The position numbers were made by a program, and so were the translations under genes. This document shows, one piece after another, positions 24,101 to 39,100 of a DNA stretch of 60,000 bases. This DNA comes from Tubiluchus corallicola (lineage: Eukaryota; Priapulida; Priapulimorpha; Priapulimorphida; Tubiluchidae): contig JAQGDQ010000027.1 in assembly GCA_030141605.1 (NCBI GenBank), forward strand, positions 177,812-237,811, read 5' to 3'. Every line of letters starts with the position of its first letter. The first letter of the stretch is position 1. The notes beneath the pieces are model-generated. The model saw nothing but the letters and a program-made list of their open reading frames with translations. It was not told where the DNA came from and did no database searches.

Positions 24101-27100
24101 TGTGGTATCCTATCTTGGCGGTAAGTCAAATTTATTTCAGAAAATGTTTAATTTTCATATAACAGGAAATAATTGTTATATGAATTTCAAAATTTTAAGT
24201 ACATCTTAAATGCTTAAAAGGTTTTGTACTGTTCTAATATTTGTGAATTAAATCCATTAACCTCTGACATAATAAACAAGCAAAACATACTACAGAAACT
24301 TTTCATCCTAGTACATTTGCACAACATACCTAAATTCAAACATTAAAAACATTTTAAACATTTTTAGCAATGCTAGCGATGAGCCATGCCCAAGAAGAAA
24401 TACATAGTGAAGAAAGTGGACCAACTTACCATGAAGATGGCGGGTTTAAGTCTGTTTCGGGCAACTCTTATGATAGAGACTTATCAAGGCCTGCTCCAAC
24501 TCGCTACATTCCAGTATGTGATTTATCATAATGTCTGAGCTCCTTGCCTGAAATAAATACATTAATTTTAGTTACATTGCCAATTACACCTAAATCAAAT
24601 AGCTATTGGTCAAGAATAACTAAATGAATATTTTCAGTCGTCACAAATTTGTTCTTAGTTTCATTAAAAACTGAACTGCTCTTCAAATTAGAGTGAAAAT
24701 CATTTAACCAATAGTTGATTCATACATTTCAGGTGCCAACCAGAAACCCCACAGAAATTCCAGTCGTATTCCAAGTTGGAAATCATCTTTCGCCTACAAT
24801 CCCACCTAATGGTTGGTTACGAACTCAATTCCAGCTCAATGATGACACTTACGTAAGGTAAATAATTCAAAAAATGTCACGGTTATACCTCATGCGTAAC
24901 CAAAATTAAATTTGCTTTGTCTGTTACGATGTCATTTTTTAGTTTTCATATTATTACAACATCACAAGTCAATAAGATTATGTAGTTATAATACTGTTGG
25001 TTTACGACCTATGCAACTTAATTAATTCATTGTGTAAGACTAATCATAGCTCATATTTCCCTCTATTTTTAGCAAATTAATTTTAAATCAATATTCATTT
25101 CAGTAAAATCATCCATATGTGCTACAATGCTTAGGGCACATACACACACATCTTATATGTAGGTGCACACCACTTGAATATATGGGTCCGAGTCATTTTT
25201 CGACCAATCAGCTAGAGTCATTTGTATGCAATCCTAAGTCGACTACTTGTATAATCACAATTATTTGATTTACGCCCTAAATATGCTTTAATGGTATCAA
25301 ATGAGCAAGTTATTACAAATTGTTATACAATTCTTTCTGTTGAGAAGCAGAAAGGTTATTTTATACATTCTACATCCACAGCGGGCACTTATTAGAAGTA
25401 CACTTTTTCAGTTTTTTTCTATTATCACAACTCAATGGCATTGATTGTGATCAGGAAAAAACTTTCCTACATTTCGACATTTAAATAAAGATTTCTTCAA
25501 AAAGTTTATTGGTAATTGATATAACTGTAACATTTTCATTTTACAGATTTAATTTCACAATTTCACAAGATGCCAGGCTAGGCATATATGGACGCCGTGG
25601 CATGGCACCAAGTCACACACAGTATGACTTTGTTGAAATTATGAACGGAGCAAAAATGGCAAACAGATACAAGGTAGATTTTGTTGCTGACATAATGTAT
25701 TTGATTATTATCATTGTTTGCTACTATATAATTTAAATACATATATGTCTGAATACTAGGGCTGCCGCAATACTGATTAAATTAATATGTGTTTTATACG
25801 AAAGAGCTGAACATCAAGCAGCCATATGATAATTAACTACAATTTCAAATGAATACTGCTTTTTGTTGCTTCAGCTTAATTTAGAAAATTACTCAGAGTC
25901 AAAAAGTTGCAGGTGCATAAACAAAAAGGGTTTCATGGTCATTACACTGACATCCCTAAAGAGTTTCTTTTACTACTTTGTTAATTACATTTGTCAAAAA
26001 TTAGTAGTTGCAGTGTAATTCTTTTCTTTGCTGACATCAGACATAAAAGCTTCCAGATCATGTTTTAAGTTTCTTAATTTGTTATCCAGTTAGATTTGTC
26101 ATGTCAAAATATTCAGGTGAAATTTCACTCTTTTTATCCACTTTTGAAATACCATAATTTTCTTTATTGTAGTTGTGTGTAAAGTTACTAATCTTTTTAT
26201 CAAATGCAAAATTTTTATTTTTAATACAAATATGGATTATTTTAGAGAGCTGCTGAGCCAAAAGTTAGTTCTGCGTTTGTTCAATACCTGGACAAGAGCA
26301 TATGGTATTTGTCTGTATACAACGACAGGGACAAGCCGGAGAAAATTACATTCATGACAGCAAGAGATGGTAAGCTAAATTAAACTGCACTTTTGCTATA
26401 GTATTCAGTTGCAGTAAACTGTATTTTTAGTTCAGTGAAATGTATAGTGTGAGTTACAGCACCGTGATTCTTAATTCATAGTATTCTAAGATTTTGTAAA
26501 CTGTTTTTACGGTAGATACAATGGAGGGTGGCTGTTTAAATGATTGTGGAGGACGAGGAAGATGTGAGCAAGGAACGTGTAAATGTTTTACAGGGTATAC
26601 TGGTGCAGACTGTTCTCAAAGTAAGTGAACCTAATGTTTGTGACTAAATCATATGTTGATTTTGTTATGCTAATCATGTTATGAACCTACGGACATAATA
26701 TTTGTTGCCATGGTTACTGTCTAGACTGATAAACAAATTTCTCTCTTATTAAAAATTAGAATTCGTATCTTCTTTGAATTTGAAAAAATCTTGAGTAACA
26801 AACGGGAAAGAGTGCATTTATTGAAATTTTTATCTACAGGTGTTTGCCCACTGGTTTGTAACGGCAATGGCATGTACAAAGAAGGAAGATGTCAATGTCA
26901 TTCTTCTTGGAAAGGCTTAGACTGTAACATTCCAGCAGATGAATGTTTTGATCCAAAGTGCAGTGGTAATGGTCGTTGTCAGGATGGCAAATGCATTTGT
27001 CACCGTGGATTCAAGGGAGAAAACTGTGAAGAGCGTAAGAGCAGAAACATTTTTGTTTTTCATGAAGTTAGACCTTGAAAAGTAAACCCTAGAGAGGTTA

Positions 27101-30100
27101 TTAATATGTTGGTATGTGATGTCAAAACAATTTTTCAGCTTTTGTGGAAATTTTGTTGCTTGCATTTTTAGGTTATTTAGTTATAATGTAACTTTATAAA
27201 CAGATTACTTTTGCCGTGAAGCCAATCTCAATCTTGTTCATGTTCATGTAATAAGTTTTCAGCTAATTTTTACATTGTGACATCACAATAGAATTAGTCT
27301 CATTTTTATAATAAGACTCATCCTATAACAAAGCTAAGTGGGTGCCATAAATAACATATTCACAAAATGGATTCCATGACAACAAATTTAATAGCATTCA
27401 AACTGGCATAACCAGGCAGATAGACAGAAAAAGAAATACAGTAAACGAGTAACTAAATGCTTTACATGCCAGATATTCATTTTGACTAAATCTTCAAACT
27501 AAATCTTGAATATCCCTATTGTTATATTTTAGTTCTTCTTTTTTGCTGCATGGTATAGATTCACAATGTACGTTTGGTTTTGTTTCAGTTGCAGCCATCA
27601 TGCAAGTTTCGCTTTTAGTTTAATTTAGTAAAGGTTGACTCGTAGCCAGATAATGTAGTATAATTTTTTCCATTGTTATTGTTGCAATGGCATGTATATT
27701 AATGGAGACTATGACATTTAAACCCGTATTAGGTAACTGGTATTTTTTTTGTATTGCACGCTTCTGTATAAAGAGAGAGAGAGAGGTATCTCCTGGTCAG
27801 CCTGCTAGCCTATACAGCCCCACCCTGCCCCCATCATCCCGGCCCCTTTTGCCCTTTTATATAGATTGCTTTGTCTTGCTAATAAGGAAAGAGTTAACCA
27901 CTGGAATTGGAGAATTAACTGCTCTTGCAGTGAATGTAAATTCAATATATCATAAAAAATCATTATTTTTGAAACTGCCATTATGAGAATGCAAGATGAC
28001 TGCCAAGCTGATTTTGAAAAAAAAATGAAAGATTATTTTTAGGTTAAGGCAGATCTTTAACTTTCCAAAAATGCATAAGATATCCAATCTCCTAAAATTC
28101 TGAATGAACCTTATGACCAATACATTATGTACTCGACTATATAATAAGCACTTATACTTTTCAGCTGATTGTTCAACTCCTGATTGTTCTGGTCATGGTT
28201 TATGCATAAATGGTAGTTGCTTATGTCATCACGGATATCGTGGCATCGACTGTAGTTTAGTCGATACTGTAACAATTTGTAAGAAAGAGTGTTCCAATCA
28301 TGGAACGTACCATAAAGACTTGGACATATGCATTTGCGATTCACACTGGACAGGACCAGATTGTTCTGAAGGTACACTTATTGAAATATATAGAGTTTCC
28401 GTTAGAAAATGAGAATAAAAATATTGAAAATGAGTATGATTAAATCTTGTATCATATGATAGTTGTGGTGCATGTACTATTAATTTTGCAACTCTTAACT
28501 AAAAAAAACTCTTGATAATTTTACAATGATGTAGAAATATCATGAATAACCATTGTATGCTTCGGCATTATGTGTCATTTCCGTAATGTCTTTGGGTCAC
28601 ATTATTATTATTACATAGTCTTATAAATGCATTTTCTATAGAAAAGTGCAGCGTAGATTGTGGCGAACACGGTCGATGTCATTCCGGAAGATGTCACTGT
28701 GATGACGGTTGGAAAGGAAACATATGCAACCTGCAACTGTGTGATTATCGATGTGCAAGTCACGGTACCTGTGAAAATGGCACCTGCATTTGTCACACTG
28801 GCTGGCATGGCAAATACTGTCTTCTAGGTACAATACGTTTCTTATAACTGTAAAACTAACAAATGCATTCTTGCTAATCATAAATCAGTATACAACTAAA
28901 AAAGTTACTTTGTGGCGTATTTAAATAAATTCTTTTTTACAGATGGCTGTCCTAATGGCTGCAATGGCCATGGTGCATGTACAAAATTAGAAGAGAAATG
29001 GCAGTGCAATTGTCACAGTAACTGGGATGGCGATGACTGCAGTATTCCTCTGGAACATCACTGTTCGGATCGAGTTGATAATGATGGTGGTAAGAAACAC
29101 TTTTACAAAATAAATTGCAAAATATGCCTTAAGAAAATCACAGTATGTGGGAAAAAAGAAAATGAAAACTGAAGAATACTTTGAAAGAGTGTACGCCAAT
29201 GTTTGCCATGTCTAAATCCTTTAAAATGTATGTGTATATATAAAATGAAAACAAACACTGTAATTGTTTTCAAGACTTAATTTGTGATGGTCTAAATGGC
29301 GTATAACTATATAAACTCGTCATAATCAGTTTTGAGAATGTATGTAATTGCTATAGTTATTTTCATGAGTTGACGTTTTCTAGATGGCTTGACTGACTGT
29401 GAGGACACTGAGTGTTGTAGTCAAAGTGCTTGTTTGGAAACTGTCACATGCTCCACAGCTGCCGATCCCGATGAAGTTTTACTTCGACGGCAGCCTCCAA
29501 GTATAACGGCTTCCTTTTACGATCGTACCAAGTTTCTGGTGGAAGACGGTAGCGTTCAGAGTTATGCTCACCAAAGCGTTTTTAATGCAAGCAGGGTAGC
29601 AGTCATTGTCGGCTATGTACGTAATCAGCATGGTTCACCGGTCATAGGTGTTAGAGTAAGCGTGGCTGCTGAACCTCTTTTTGGATTCACGTTAACTCGG
29701 CAGGATGGAAGGTAAGAATTGAAAACTTCATCATTTCCATTTATGCTGTCGCCAAATTTGACGTCAGACGAAATGAAATTCTATTAGTAGCATTTATTAA
29801 TCTTATAAAAGATGATTTTATCTGCTACCCCACATCCCAAATTCAAGATTAAGCAAATTAATGGTGCGCATGAAGACTCTAGAGAATTTTTTTATCGTAC
29901 ATGTCTGTAAGTTGCATATGTATGTAAATCTTCATTTAAAAATTTTAAACTAAATTAGTGAAGCTTTGAACTAGTGAAATTACTAAAGAATTTGACAGTG
30001 AAAAACATGTGATTTTGTAAATTCATTTTATGAACTAACTCAGTATAATGTGGTTTTGTATTTTGTAATCAAATTAATATGTTGTAAATTGTATGCCTGC

Positions 30101-33100
30101 AAATACAGGTTTAATAAAAACTTATAATAATAATAATTGCCAAAATCGGTTTGTACCAGAGTAAATTTTCGCTAATTTTGCATTTATGGTTCATTTTATA
30201 GTGTTACTTACAGACTTTTAAGCTTAATGGTTTTTGATAACTATTTTAACTTCTTATCGCTTTGCTTTGCATTAAACACTTTTCTTCAGAAATGCAGAGC
30301 CCCATAACTCAACAATATTTATAATTTCAGGTTTGATCTTCTCGTCAATGGTGGTGCTGCTATCACTCTGAATTTTATGCGTGTGCCATATTCTTCAGCT
30401 GAAGCAACTATCATGGTACCATGGAACCAAATCGTAACACTACCACCTGTTGAATTATCACAAACAAATTTTGCTTCTGCCGGTGTGATATCAGTTCGTA
30501 GTAATGAGAGATGTCATGTCCATGACTACAGCTTAATGAAGCCAATGGTTGTGTCTACCTGGCAGTCTTCTCATCAAGGAGGTTGCTCAGAAGAAAGTGC
30601 TATTCTCACAGAGTCGCAGGTAATGTGATTGTATTTAATGGTCAACATAGCTTCTTAAACATTTTCTCGGTTTACAATCTATCATCATATAAGCATGTAT
30701 ATTGATTAACAAAATGTGCACTTTAAGATGTTTCACTTTGCAGGTATTACAAGAAAGTATTTCACTACCTGGCACACGATTAAACCTGGTCTATCACAGT
30801 AGTAAGATGTCTGGCTACATGTCGACCCTTCTGATGAAATTGACACCAGAACAAATGCCAAAGACATTGCAATTAATCCATGTGAATGTAGAGGTACTAA
30901 ACTAATTATTAATATTAACATACGACTAGTTAGTACTTACCAACATAGTTACTCTATTAGAAAAGCTGTGAACTTGAGTTCCCAGTTGCAAGTTTATGAT
31001 AAGTATAAACTTTTTCAATAATAAAGGCAGCAAAGACATACTTTGTGTGTAATGCAAAATTGTTAAAAATAATTAAGAAAACTTGTGATTGTTATAACTT
31101 ATTCATTGTTTTAGGTTGAGGGAGTCACATTTAAAACTACCCTTGAGGCTGAGCCTTCTCTAAAATTTACTTATTCTTGGAATCGCAGGAACGTGTATCG
31201 ACAAAGAGTGTATGGTGTAGTGAACGCCAAGGGTATGTAGTTGCCTTTCAATACAAAAGTAAAAAATGCCAATGTTTATAGTATGAGTATACTATCCGAT
31301 TTTAGTACATCCGTTATTGTACTTTTCATACATTTGATGACCTTTACATCCAAAAAAGCTAATACGTACATATATTTTTTATAGTTGCAATTGGCTATGA
31401 GTACAGAGATTGTGACGAAATATTTTGGGATTTGCAAACATCCAGTTTAAGTGGATATGACATAGAAATATCAGAAATCGGAGGTTGGAATTTGGACGTG
31501 CACCATCGATATAACATTAGAGAAGGTAAATTCTGTTTTTGTTCTACAAATGATTGACAAGCTATTTCTATTTATGTTTGATTATTCAAAAATCTTTTTA
31601 ACATTGTGACATATTATGCTGTTCTTAAACTACCAATTAACTATAGCAATGTCTTGCAGGTATTTTGTATAAGGGTGACGGGACCAACACATATTTACGA
31701 AATCAACCACAATCTCTCTACACTTATGTTGGAACTGGACAAAGGCGTCCTCTAGACTGCACTCATTGTAGTGGATCAGTTGAGGATGTGACTCTGATGG
31801 CAGCTATGGCATTGACCAGTGGTCCGGATGGTAGCCTCTTCATTGGAGATTTTAACCTAATCCGAAGACTCACGCCTGAAGGACAAGTGTTTACTGTTTT
31901 AGAATTAAGGTAATTTAAATCACATTATCATAATCAAATAAGCAAACACTGAAAATTTAATGTGATTGTTTACTGGTGTTTAGTTACTCAAATTATCAAT
32001 GTTTTATTTTTCAGTGCTGACAGTCAACCTTATCAGTACTACTTAGCCATTCACCCACTTACTGGAGACTTGTATGTGTCTGACCCACAACAAAGAATAA
32101 TTATGAGAGTGATCACACTACGGAGCATCATGAACGTGCGTGACAACTATGAAATTGCCGTAGGAAGTCGCATTCAATGTCTACCTGGAGACAGTGATAA
32201 CTGCGGGGATGGAGGACTGGCTGTCAATGCAAAACTTACTAGACCAAAGGGTAAAATTTATATATTTGCAGTACATCCTCCTTTAAGGGGACTCCCTTTG
32301 TATAGTGGGTTTGTTTAAGGACTCTAAAAGTGTTGTTTTGTTTTAAGTATCCCATTTTTTGAAGCCTTTTTGTGACTTAACAATAAATGATTCGTTCTCA
32401 CAATGTTTTCTGGCCTTGCTTTTTAAGCACAAATTTCATTTATTGCACTCGCATTTTTATAAACTCTTACATTTATAAACGTGCCGCCTAATCTGGGTAA
32501 TAAGTTGGACAACTAACCCTGATGAATTCATTGCTTTCCTGTGTAAAGGTATAATTATCCAGAGAAATTGTCTCTTACTTCACATACACACATAAAATTA
32601 CCTGAATTCATCTCACTTCAGTTTATGGTTCTGGAAGAAAACGTTTCAGAAATATCTTTCCATAAAATTACCCGGCATTTTAAAAACAGAAAAGAAAATG
32701 TATATTCTTATAAGCAAAAACTTAGGACCTTTTGAAGCATCAGGATGCTGCACAGAAAACAGTAGATACCAGTAACCAGACACCTATAAACCTGTTAAAA
32801 CTGTTAATAAAAATAGTGAAAAATTAGAGCCTGTAAAAAGTGCAGGACCAACATGTGCTGCCAGGACAGTGGCAGCAAGAAGTACAACAACTGAAAAGGC
32901 TGAGAAGATTTTAATGGATAAATGAGCCCAGAATGGTAGCCACATTTGATTGAAGCTAAAGATTTGAGTTTTATACAACAATGTGAAAACTAGAAAAAGA
33001 CGCTGTAAAATTGCACAGCTGCTGCTGCAGTAATATTTCAAACAATGAAACTGTGTATAAGATGCATGGTGCAATAGAAACGAGATTGTTTTTTAATCAT

Positions 33101-36100
33101 ACCATGTTATACTGTACAGGTTTGGCCTTTGACAAAGATGGGAACTTGTATTTTGCTGATGGCATGACTATCAGAATGGTAAATAAAACAGGTCACATAG
33201 TAACATTAGTTGGAAAACATCAGTACTCTGGAAGCTGGAGTAGAGTTCCCTGCAGTGGACCGATAACCTTTGATGAGGTAAACTGTTTATACTTACTATA
33301 CATGATTAGAACCCAAATTACATGCATCACAACATTATAAGTTATGTAAATAATTGTAAGCTGGTAACTTGTTATATTTTGGTACTATAGTTTCTCGTCG
33401 AATGTTATAAAACTATCAAATTTTTCACATTTACAGGTTCAGTTTCAATGGCCTACACAAGTTTCTGTCAGCCCGCTTGATGATAATATCTATGTACAAG
33501 ATGAGAACTCAGTTTTTATGTTAACGCCGAATGGCTATGTTAGAATAGTCGTAGGAATTCCTATGCATTGTCAAACGAATGACCAATTTGAAATGTCATT
33601 AGCAGAACATGTGACACTGGCTTCTGTGCGAGCAATGGCATTTTCTCCATCTGGAGACCTGTACGTTGCAGAAACAGATGAACAGACTGTACATCAGGTA
33701 ATACTTTGTTTAACAGTGACACCACTTGGTCAATATTTGCAATGCCGCCATGATAAGATGAAAATGATGAGTGGTAATGTTGTTTGGTGTTAATTGTTTT
33801 AATTGTTTTGTGTTAACTTGTGCTAATAGTTTTGATCAAAACCAGATTTCCAACATTATTCTTGCATGATATTGGAGTGAGACTGTGCACCTGTTTTGTC
33901 AGTGCTGCAAAAAAAAATCTCAAGAGAGATCATTGCATTGAGTGGTTATAAAATGTAAATGTTTGGTGCATCACTGGTGTTAATTTTCTGTAATGCTGTA
34001 TTACAGTACATTTTAACACTGTTTAAGATTTTTCAGCAATTAATTTTGTTTCATAATGATACTTTATTTTTTCAGATCAGGAAAGTGTCCACTGATGGTA
34101 CAATATCAGTATTTGCTGGCGGAAGATCTCGTTGTGACTGTCGAGACCCGGCATGCATTTGCTACAACAGCGGAGACACTACAGCCATTGGAGCATCTTT
34201 CAATACACCAGCTGCCATCACAGTTACACCAGATGGAACAGTTCATATATCTGACCTTGGAAATTTACGCATTCGTTCAATTAGAGCCATGATCCCACAA
34301 GTAAATCGACTGGGCTTATACGAAGTTCATCATCCCGAAGCACATGAAGTTTACGTCTTTAATCGTTTTGGGCAACATATTTTTACAAAAAACACTGTCA
34401 CCGAGAAAACCATCTACACATTTTCCTACAATGTTAACTCTAGTTATGGCAAGCTAAGTCGCATCACAGATAGTAGCCAGAACAAGGTGTCAATCTATCG
34501 AGACTACAGCGGAGTTGTTAACAGCATTGAAACTTCTAGCGGACAACGAATGGAAATCAGTTTGTCACACATGGGGTTTCTCAAAAGTATTTCCTATAGC
34601 CGAAAAGAGTTCATGTACTTGTATGAAGGTATTACAGGTCTGATGAAAGCAAAGTCGGTTTCAGAGCATCAAACTTCTTTCTTTGATTATGATGACAATG
34701 GCAGATTAACACAAGTTATACAACCGACTGGAAATAACGTTGTTCTAACAGGAGATCTGGAAACCAGGGGGCGTGTTGTGAGAGTGGCAATAACTGGAAA
34801 GCCGTATGGAGAAATCGTGACACAACCAAACAGGTTACAAAAATCCATCGGTATCTTGAGAAATACCATAATAACCTTGAATGGCAAAGAGACTGCAATT
34901 AAAAATAGAGGAAATTTTGATGTTACTTTGGAATCTGGTAACCATCCATTACTTGGTAATCAGTACACTGTTCCTGTCAAACGAAAGGTAAGAAAAGGAA
35001 AGTGACAACTGAGAAAAATTTGTACATAATATCTAAGCATATCTTAAGCTTCAGTAAAAAGTCACAGAAATTGGATCTTTTCTTGATCCAGGATTGAAAC
35101 CAGGTATAACAAGTCAAACACTGTATCATAGTTTAGTAGCCTTCTATGTATAGTACTAAAACATTTAAATGCACCCAAAATGCAAATGTTTTTTATGATT
35201 TTCTACTAAAAATTTGAAACTTCTGCTATAAAAACTTCAGCTAAAATTAAGGTCAAGAAAAGATATAATTCATTACAATCATTTTATTATTTGTGTTCAG
35301 GTTACAGTTGCTCATGACTTGCATAATAGAATAGAGTGGCGATACTACCTGCGCCGAGAAGGACGCGGTGAACAAAAACAAGTGTCACAAATTGGACGAC
35401 GTCTTAAACAGAATGGAGACAATGTTCTCACAGTCGAATACAACCGTGAAACTGGCAATGAAGCTATCTATAATAAAGACCAAGAAAAGCTTTTGGAAAT
35501 TTCTTACAATCCTGCTGGACAGCCCACTGCATTCATGCCCGCTATTGAAGGATGGTCGCCTGTTAATATGAGCTATAATACAGCAGGACGACTAGCTGAA
35601 TGGAGGCATGGCAATGTCTATGAAGAATATGGCTATGATCGAACAGGTCGGTTGACGCACATTAAATATAGTGGCATGGAACAACTTTCGTTTTCTTATG
35701 GAGACAACATGCAGGTAAATTATTTTCATAGCTCATAATAATTTTTTATGTGATTTCAGTGCTGAAATATCAAACAGTAGCTTACTAATTTCTATCTTTG
35801 TTTCAGCCCACAAAACTGATCCTACCCAGCAGAGAACTATACAGCATGAACTACGACCAATATGGAAACTTGAACCAAGTAACTATGCCTAGCAAGTCCA
35901 TACATCTATTCCAAGTTCTGTATTCGTTGGGTTACATTAGAAAACTTTACACTGCTCCTCAAACTTACGTTCCTTTCATCGAAGATTTTGGTGACAATGG
36001 AAGACCATTGCTGACGGTTTACCCGAGTAATCAAAAGAGGGTAGTGTATCGCTACAACGATCAGTTAAAACTATCTGAAATCATTTACGATAATACTGTT

Positions 36101-39100
36101 GTAAAGTACGACTACGATGAAGTTAGTGGCCTCGTCAAGTCCATTCACCAGATGAGCCAGGAATTTGATGCTGTAACAGACTTTGAACACAGTGGCATAT
36201 TGGTAACAGAAATGAAATATAGGTAACGTATCAATGATAATAATATAAACATTAACTTGTGCTATCAAACAATAGCTTATGAATGAGCTCTATTATGGCT
36301 CATATTTTTATCTATGTATATGTGTTCATATCTTGAATTATATGTGGTTAAATGTAGCCCCATCAATTTTTTTCAAATCGTACTTTTTAGATAAATGTAA
36401 TAGTAATAGTAGCTTACAAATATTTTTAATTTTCCTCTTATTCTGTATAAATAGAAATAAGAGAAAAAGACATTCAGATTGCACGTGTATTCAGAAGGTA
36501 TATATTTTCTATTGCTGCAATTCTTCTGAATGTTATGTTTGTAAAAATAATTTAGATTTGGTGGCAGAACTCTTTGGACAGAAGTCAAATTTCGGTATCA
36601 GTATGATAGCAGCTTTAGAATAACGGAAATTGCTGTTGAACTCGAAGGACGTTTATTGCCACCACTAACGACAACATATCGGTAAGAGATTATAAACTAA
36701 TCGTTTTTTAATATTAGTATTCAGAATATTGAATGATTATGTTATAGTTCTTATTTGAATAACTTACAGTTGCAATAATGTATGTATTCATAACAAATTT
36801 GATAAATGTTCACATATTTAAGAATACGTACAGTAATTGAGAAATTAACACATCATCTGATTGTTCTAGTGCCACAATAAATTTACTCGATAAGAAGTTC
36901 TTCTGATAATTATAAAATTAATGTAATACCTTCCAGCTGCAGTACAGGATAAAAACAAAATTTATTGTTTTTTTCTGTTTGCAGTCGAGATAGTGGTACA
37001 CCTGACATCATAGGCAAGTTCCAGGTGGCTCATATGGGCCATAGTCAAACCATCATCACAGATGGGCACATTGTGATCTCTAGGCAAGTTGATACAAATA
37101 TTCGGGAGAAAATGGTCACTTACAAGCATAAGAACTTGTTACTGTATGCATCGGAGTACCAGTATGATAGCATGGATAGAGTGAAAGAAGTCAAGTCTGT
37201 CATCGGCTCCAACAATGAAGTGACCATTACGAAATACGTGTATAATGTTGACTCGATGTTAGTAGAAGTATGGATTAACGACGGTTTGGTGTGGAAGTAC
37301 ACGTATGATGTCAATGGAAATCTGATAGGCATTCGACAACATGAGAAACAGATAGGACTGGCTTACAACACCAAAGATCAGATCCAGATAGCAGGTGAAA
37401 CAACGTATAGTACTGACGCGGATGGGTTTGTGATACAGAGAGGTACAGAGAAGTTCCAATACAACTCGCATGGTCAGCTGATTTATGCAACAAAAACTGG
37501 AACGTACGACATTTGGTACTACTATGATACTCAGAATAGGTTAACAGCAAGAAGAGACCATCTCGGAGATACAGTGCAGTATTTTTATGCTGATTTGGTA
37601 CATCCTAATCGGGTTTCACACTTTTACAACAATAGTAACTCTCAGGTAGGTGAAAATATACAATTACCATCATCATCACAAACAGTAAGTCCTCGCTTAA
37701 AGACCCCCGTTTAGCATTTTCGTTCTAACGATGCTGAATATTTGACACTTAATGATGCACATTTCATTTTAACGATTTCTGCACTTTGCTCAAAGCCTAT
37801 TTTTATTTTATCAACAACATTTTTGCCTACTTTAAAGCATTAAAACAGTGCATGTTGTGTTATTCTGTTTTAGAAACGTGCTAGTAATTAAGACAGTACA
37901 ATTATTATAATGCTTTTGCTTCCTGACTGACCACTGGTACTTGCTTCTTGACTGGAGCATCATTCAGCAAGGACATACAGAATTACAAAGATTTACTTTC
38001 TATGAACATTTTATGAGTTGAATCTAACCTACTCGTGCGCAAGCCAAGTGTAGAACACCTAGTACAAAATAGGATAGGAATGACATCGTTTACCAGCATT
38101 GCTTTTTATATAAAACCCCTAGCAAATTCGACAAGTTTAGCAACTTAGTCAGATTGGGCAGATCATTGATATAAAATTTAAGTGCAAATACCAGCAGATT
38201 TTGTATCCACCTTTTTTACTTCGTAATTTATTCTGAGTGCATTGATTAACTGTAAACAATGCAAGAAAAATTCATTTATCTCTGCCAAATCGAATAAATA
38301 AACTTTCTTGTTACAGGTCACTGTCCTATTTTACAACAATTTTGGTCGTGTGTTTGCTCTTCAAATTGATGAAGTTGATTACTACGTGGCATCTGATCAT
38401 ATGGGAACACCTCAAGCGATATTTAGTTCCAGTCTGAATGTTGTCAAAGAAATTGTTACATCCCCGTACGGACAGGTAAATCTAATAGTTTAACATACTC
38501 AATCAAATTAACAGTATAACACATGATGAAATGTTGCAATCATAGAGCATAACACCCTTATTATTAATCCAGACTCATGCGAACCTAGTCAGTTTCTCAA
38601 CCCAAGAAGTCGAGTTAATATAAGTATAGTTATTGGCTAAATGATTTAACAATTTCATTCATAATACTAAGGTTGCAAAAGTATAATCAGCAGTGCTTTG
38701 AAGAATTTCTCAACATTTAGCTATAAAAAGGCATCCAAAACTGTCTAAAATAAATCAGAAGGGTATGCTCATGAGGCACTACTTGAGTTCCCAAGGCTCT
38801 ACTGGTAAGGCTTACAGTGCTCTCTCAGATATTTAACTGGAGAATCGTTTTGCCTGCCTGTGAAGTTTTGCAAATTATGAGAGTCGGTTAGTCAAAAAAC
38901 TACAAACCACAACTTTAATGAGGAAGCACTGTTACATTTAAAAAAGCAATTAAATGTTCATATGTTATTAAAGATTGTAAACATAACAGAGAATGATAAG
39001 TAAATTTACTATTTCCAGATTACTCAAGACACCAATCCAACATTCCAACTGCCACTGGGATTTTTGGGAAGCATTCAAGATCTGACATCACAGCTTGTTT

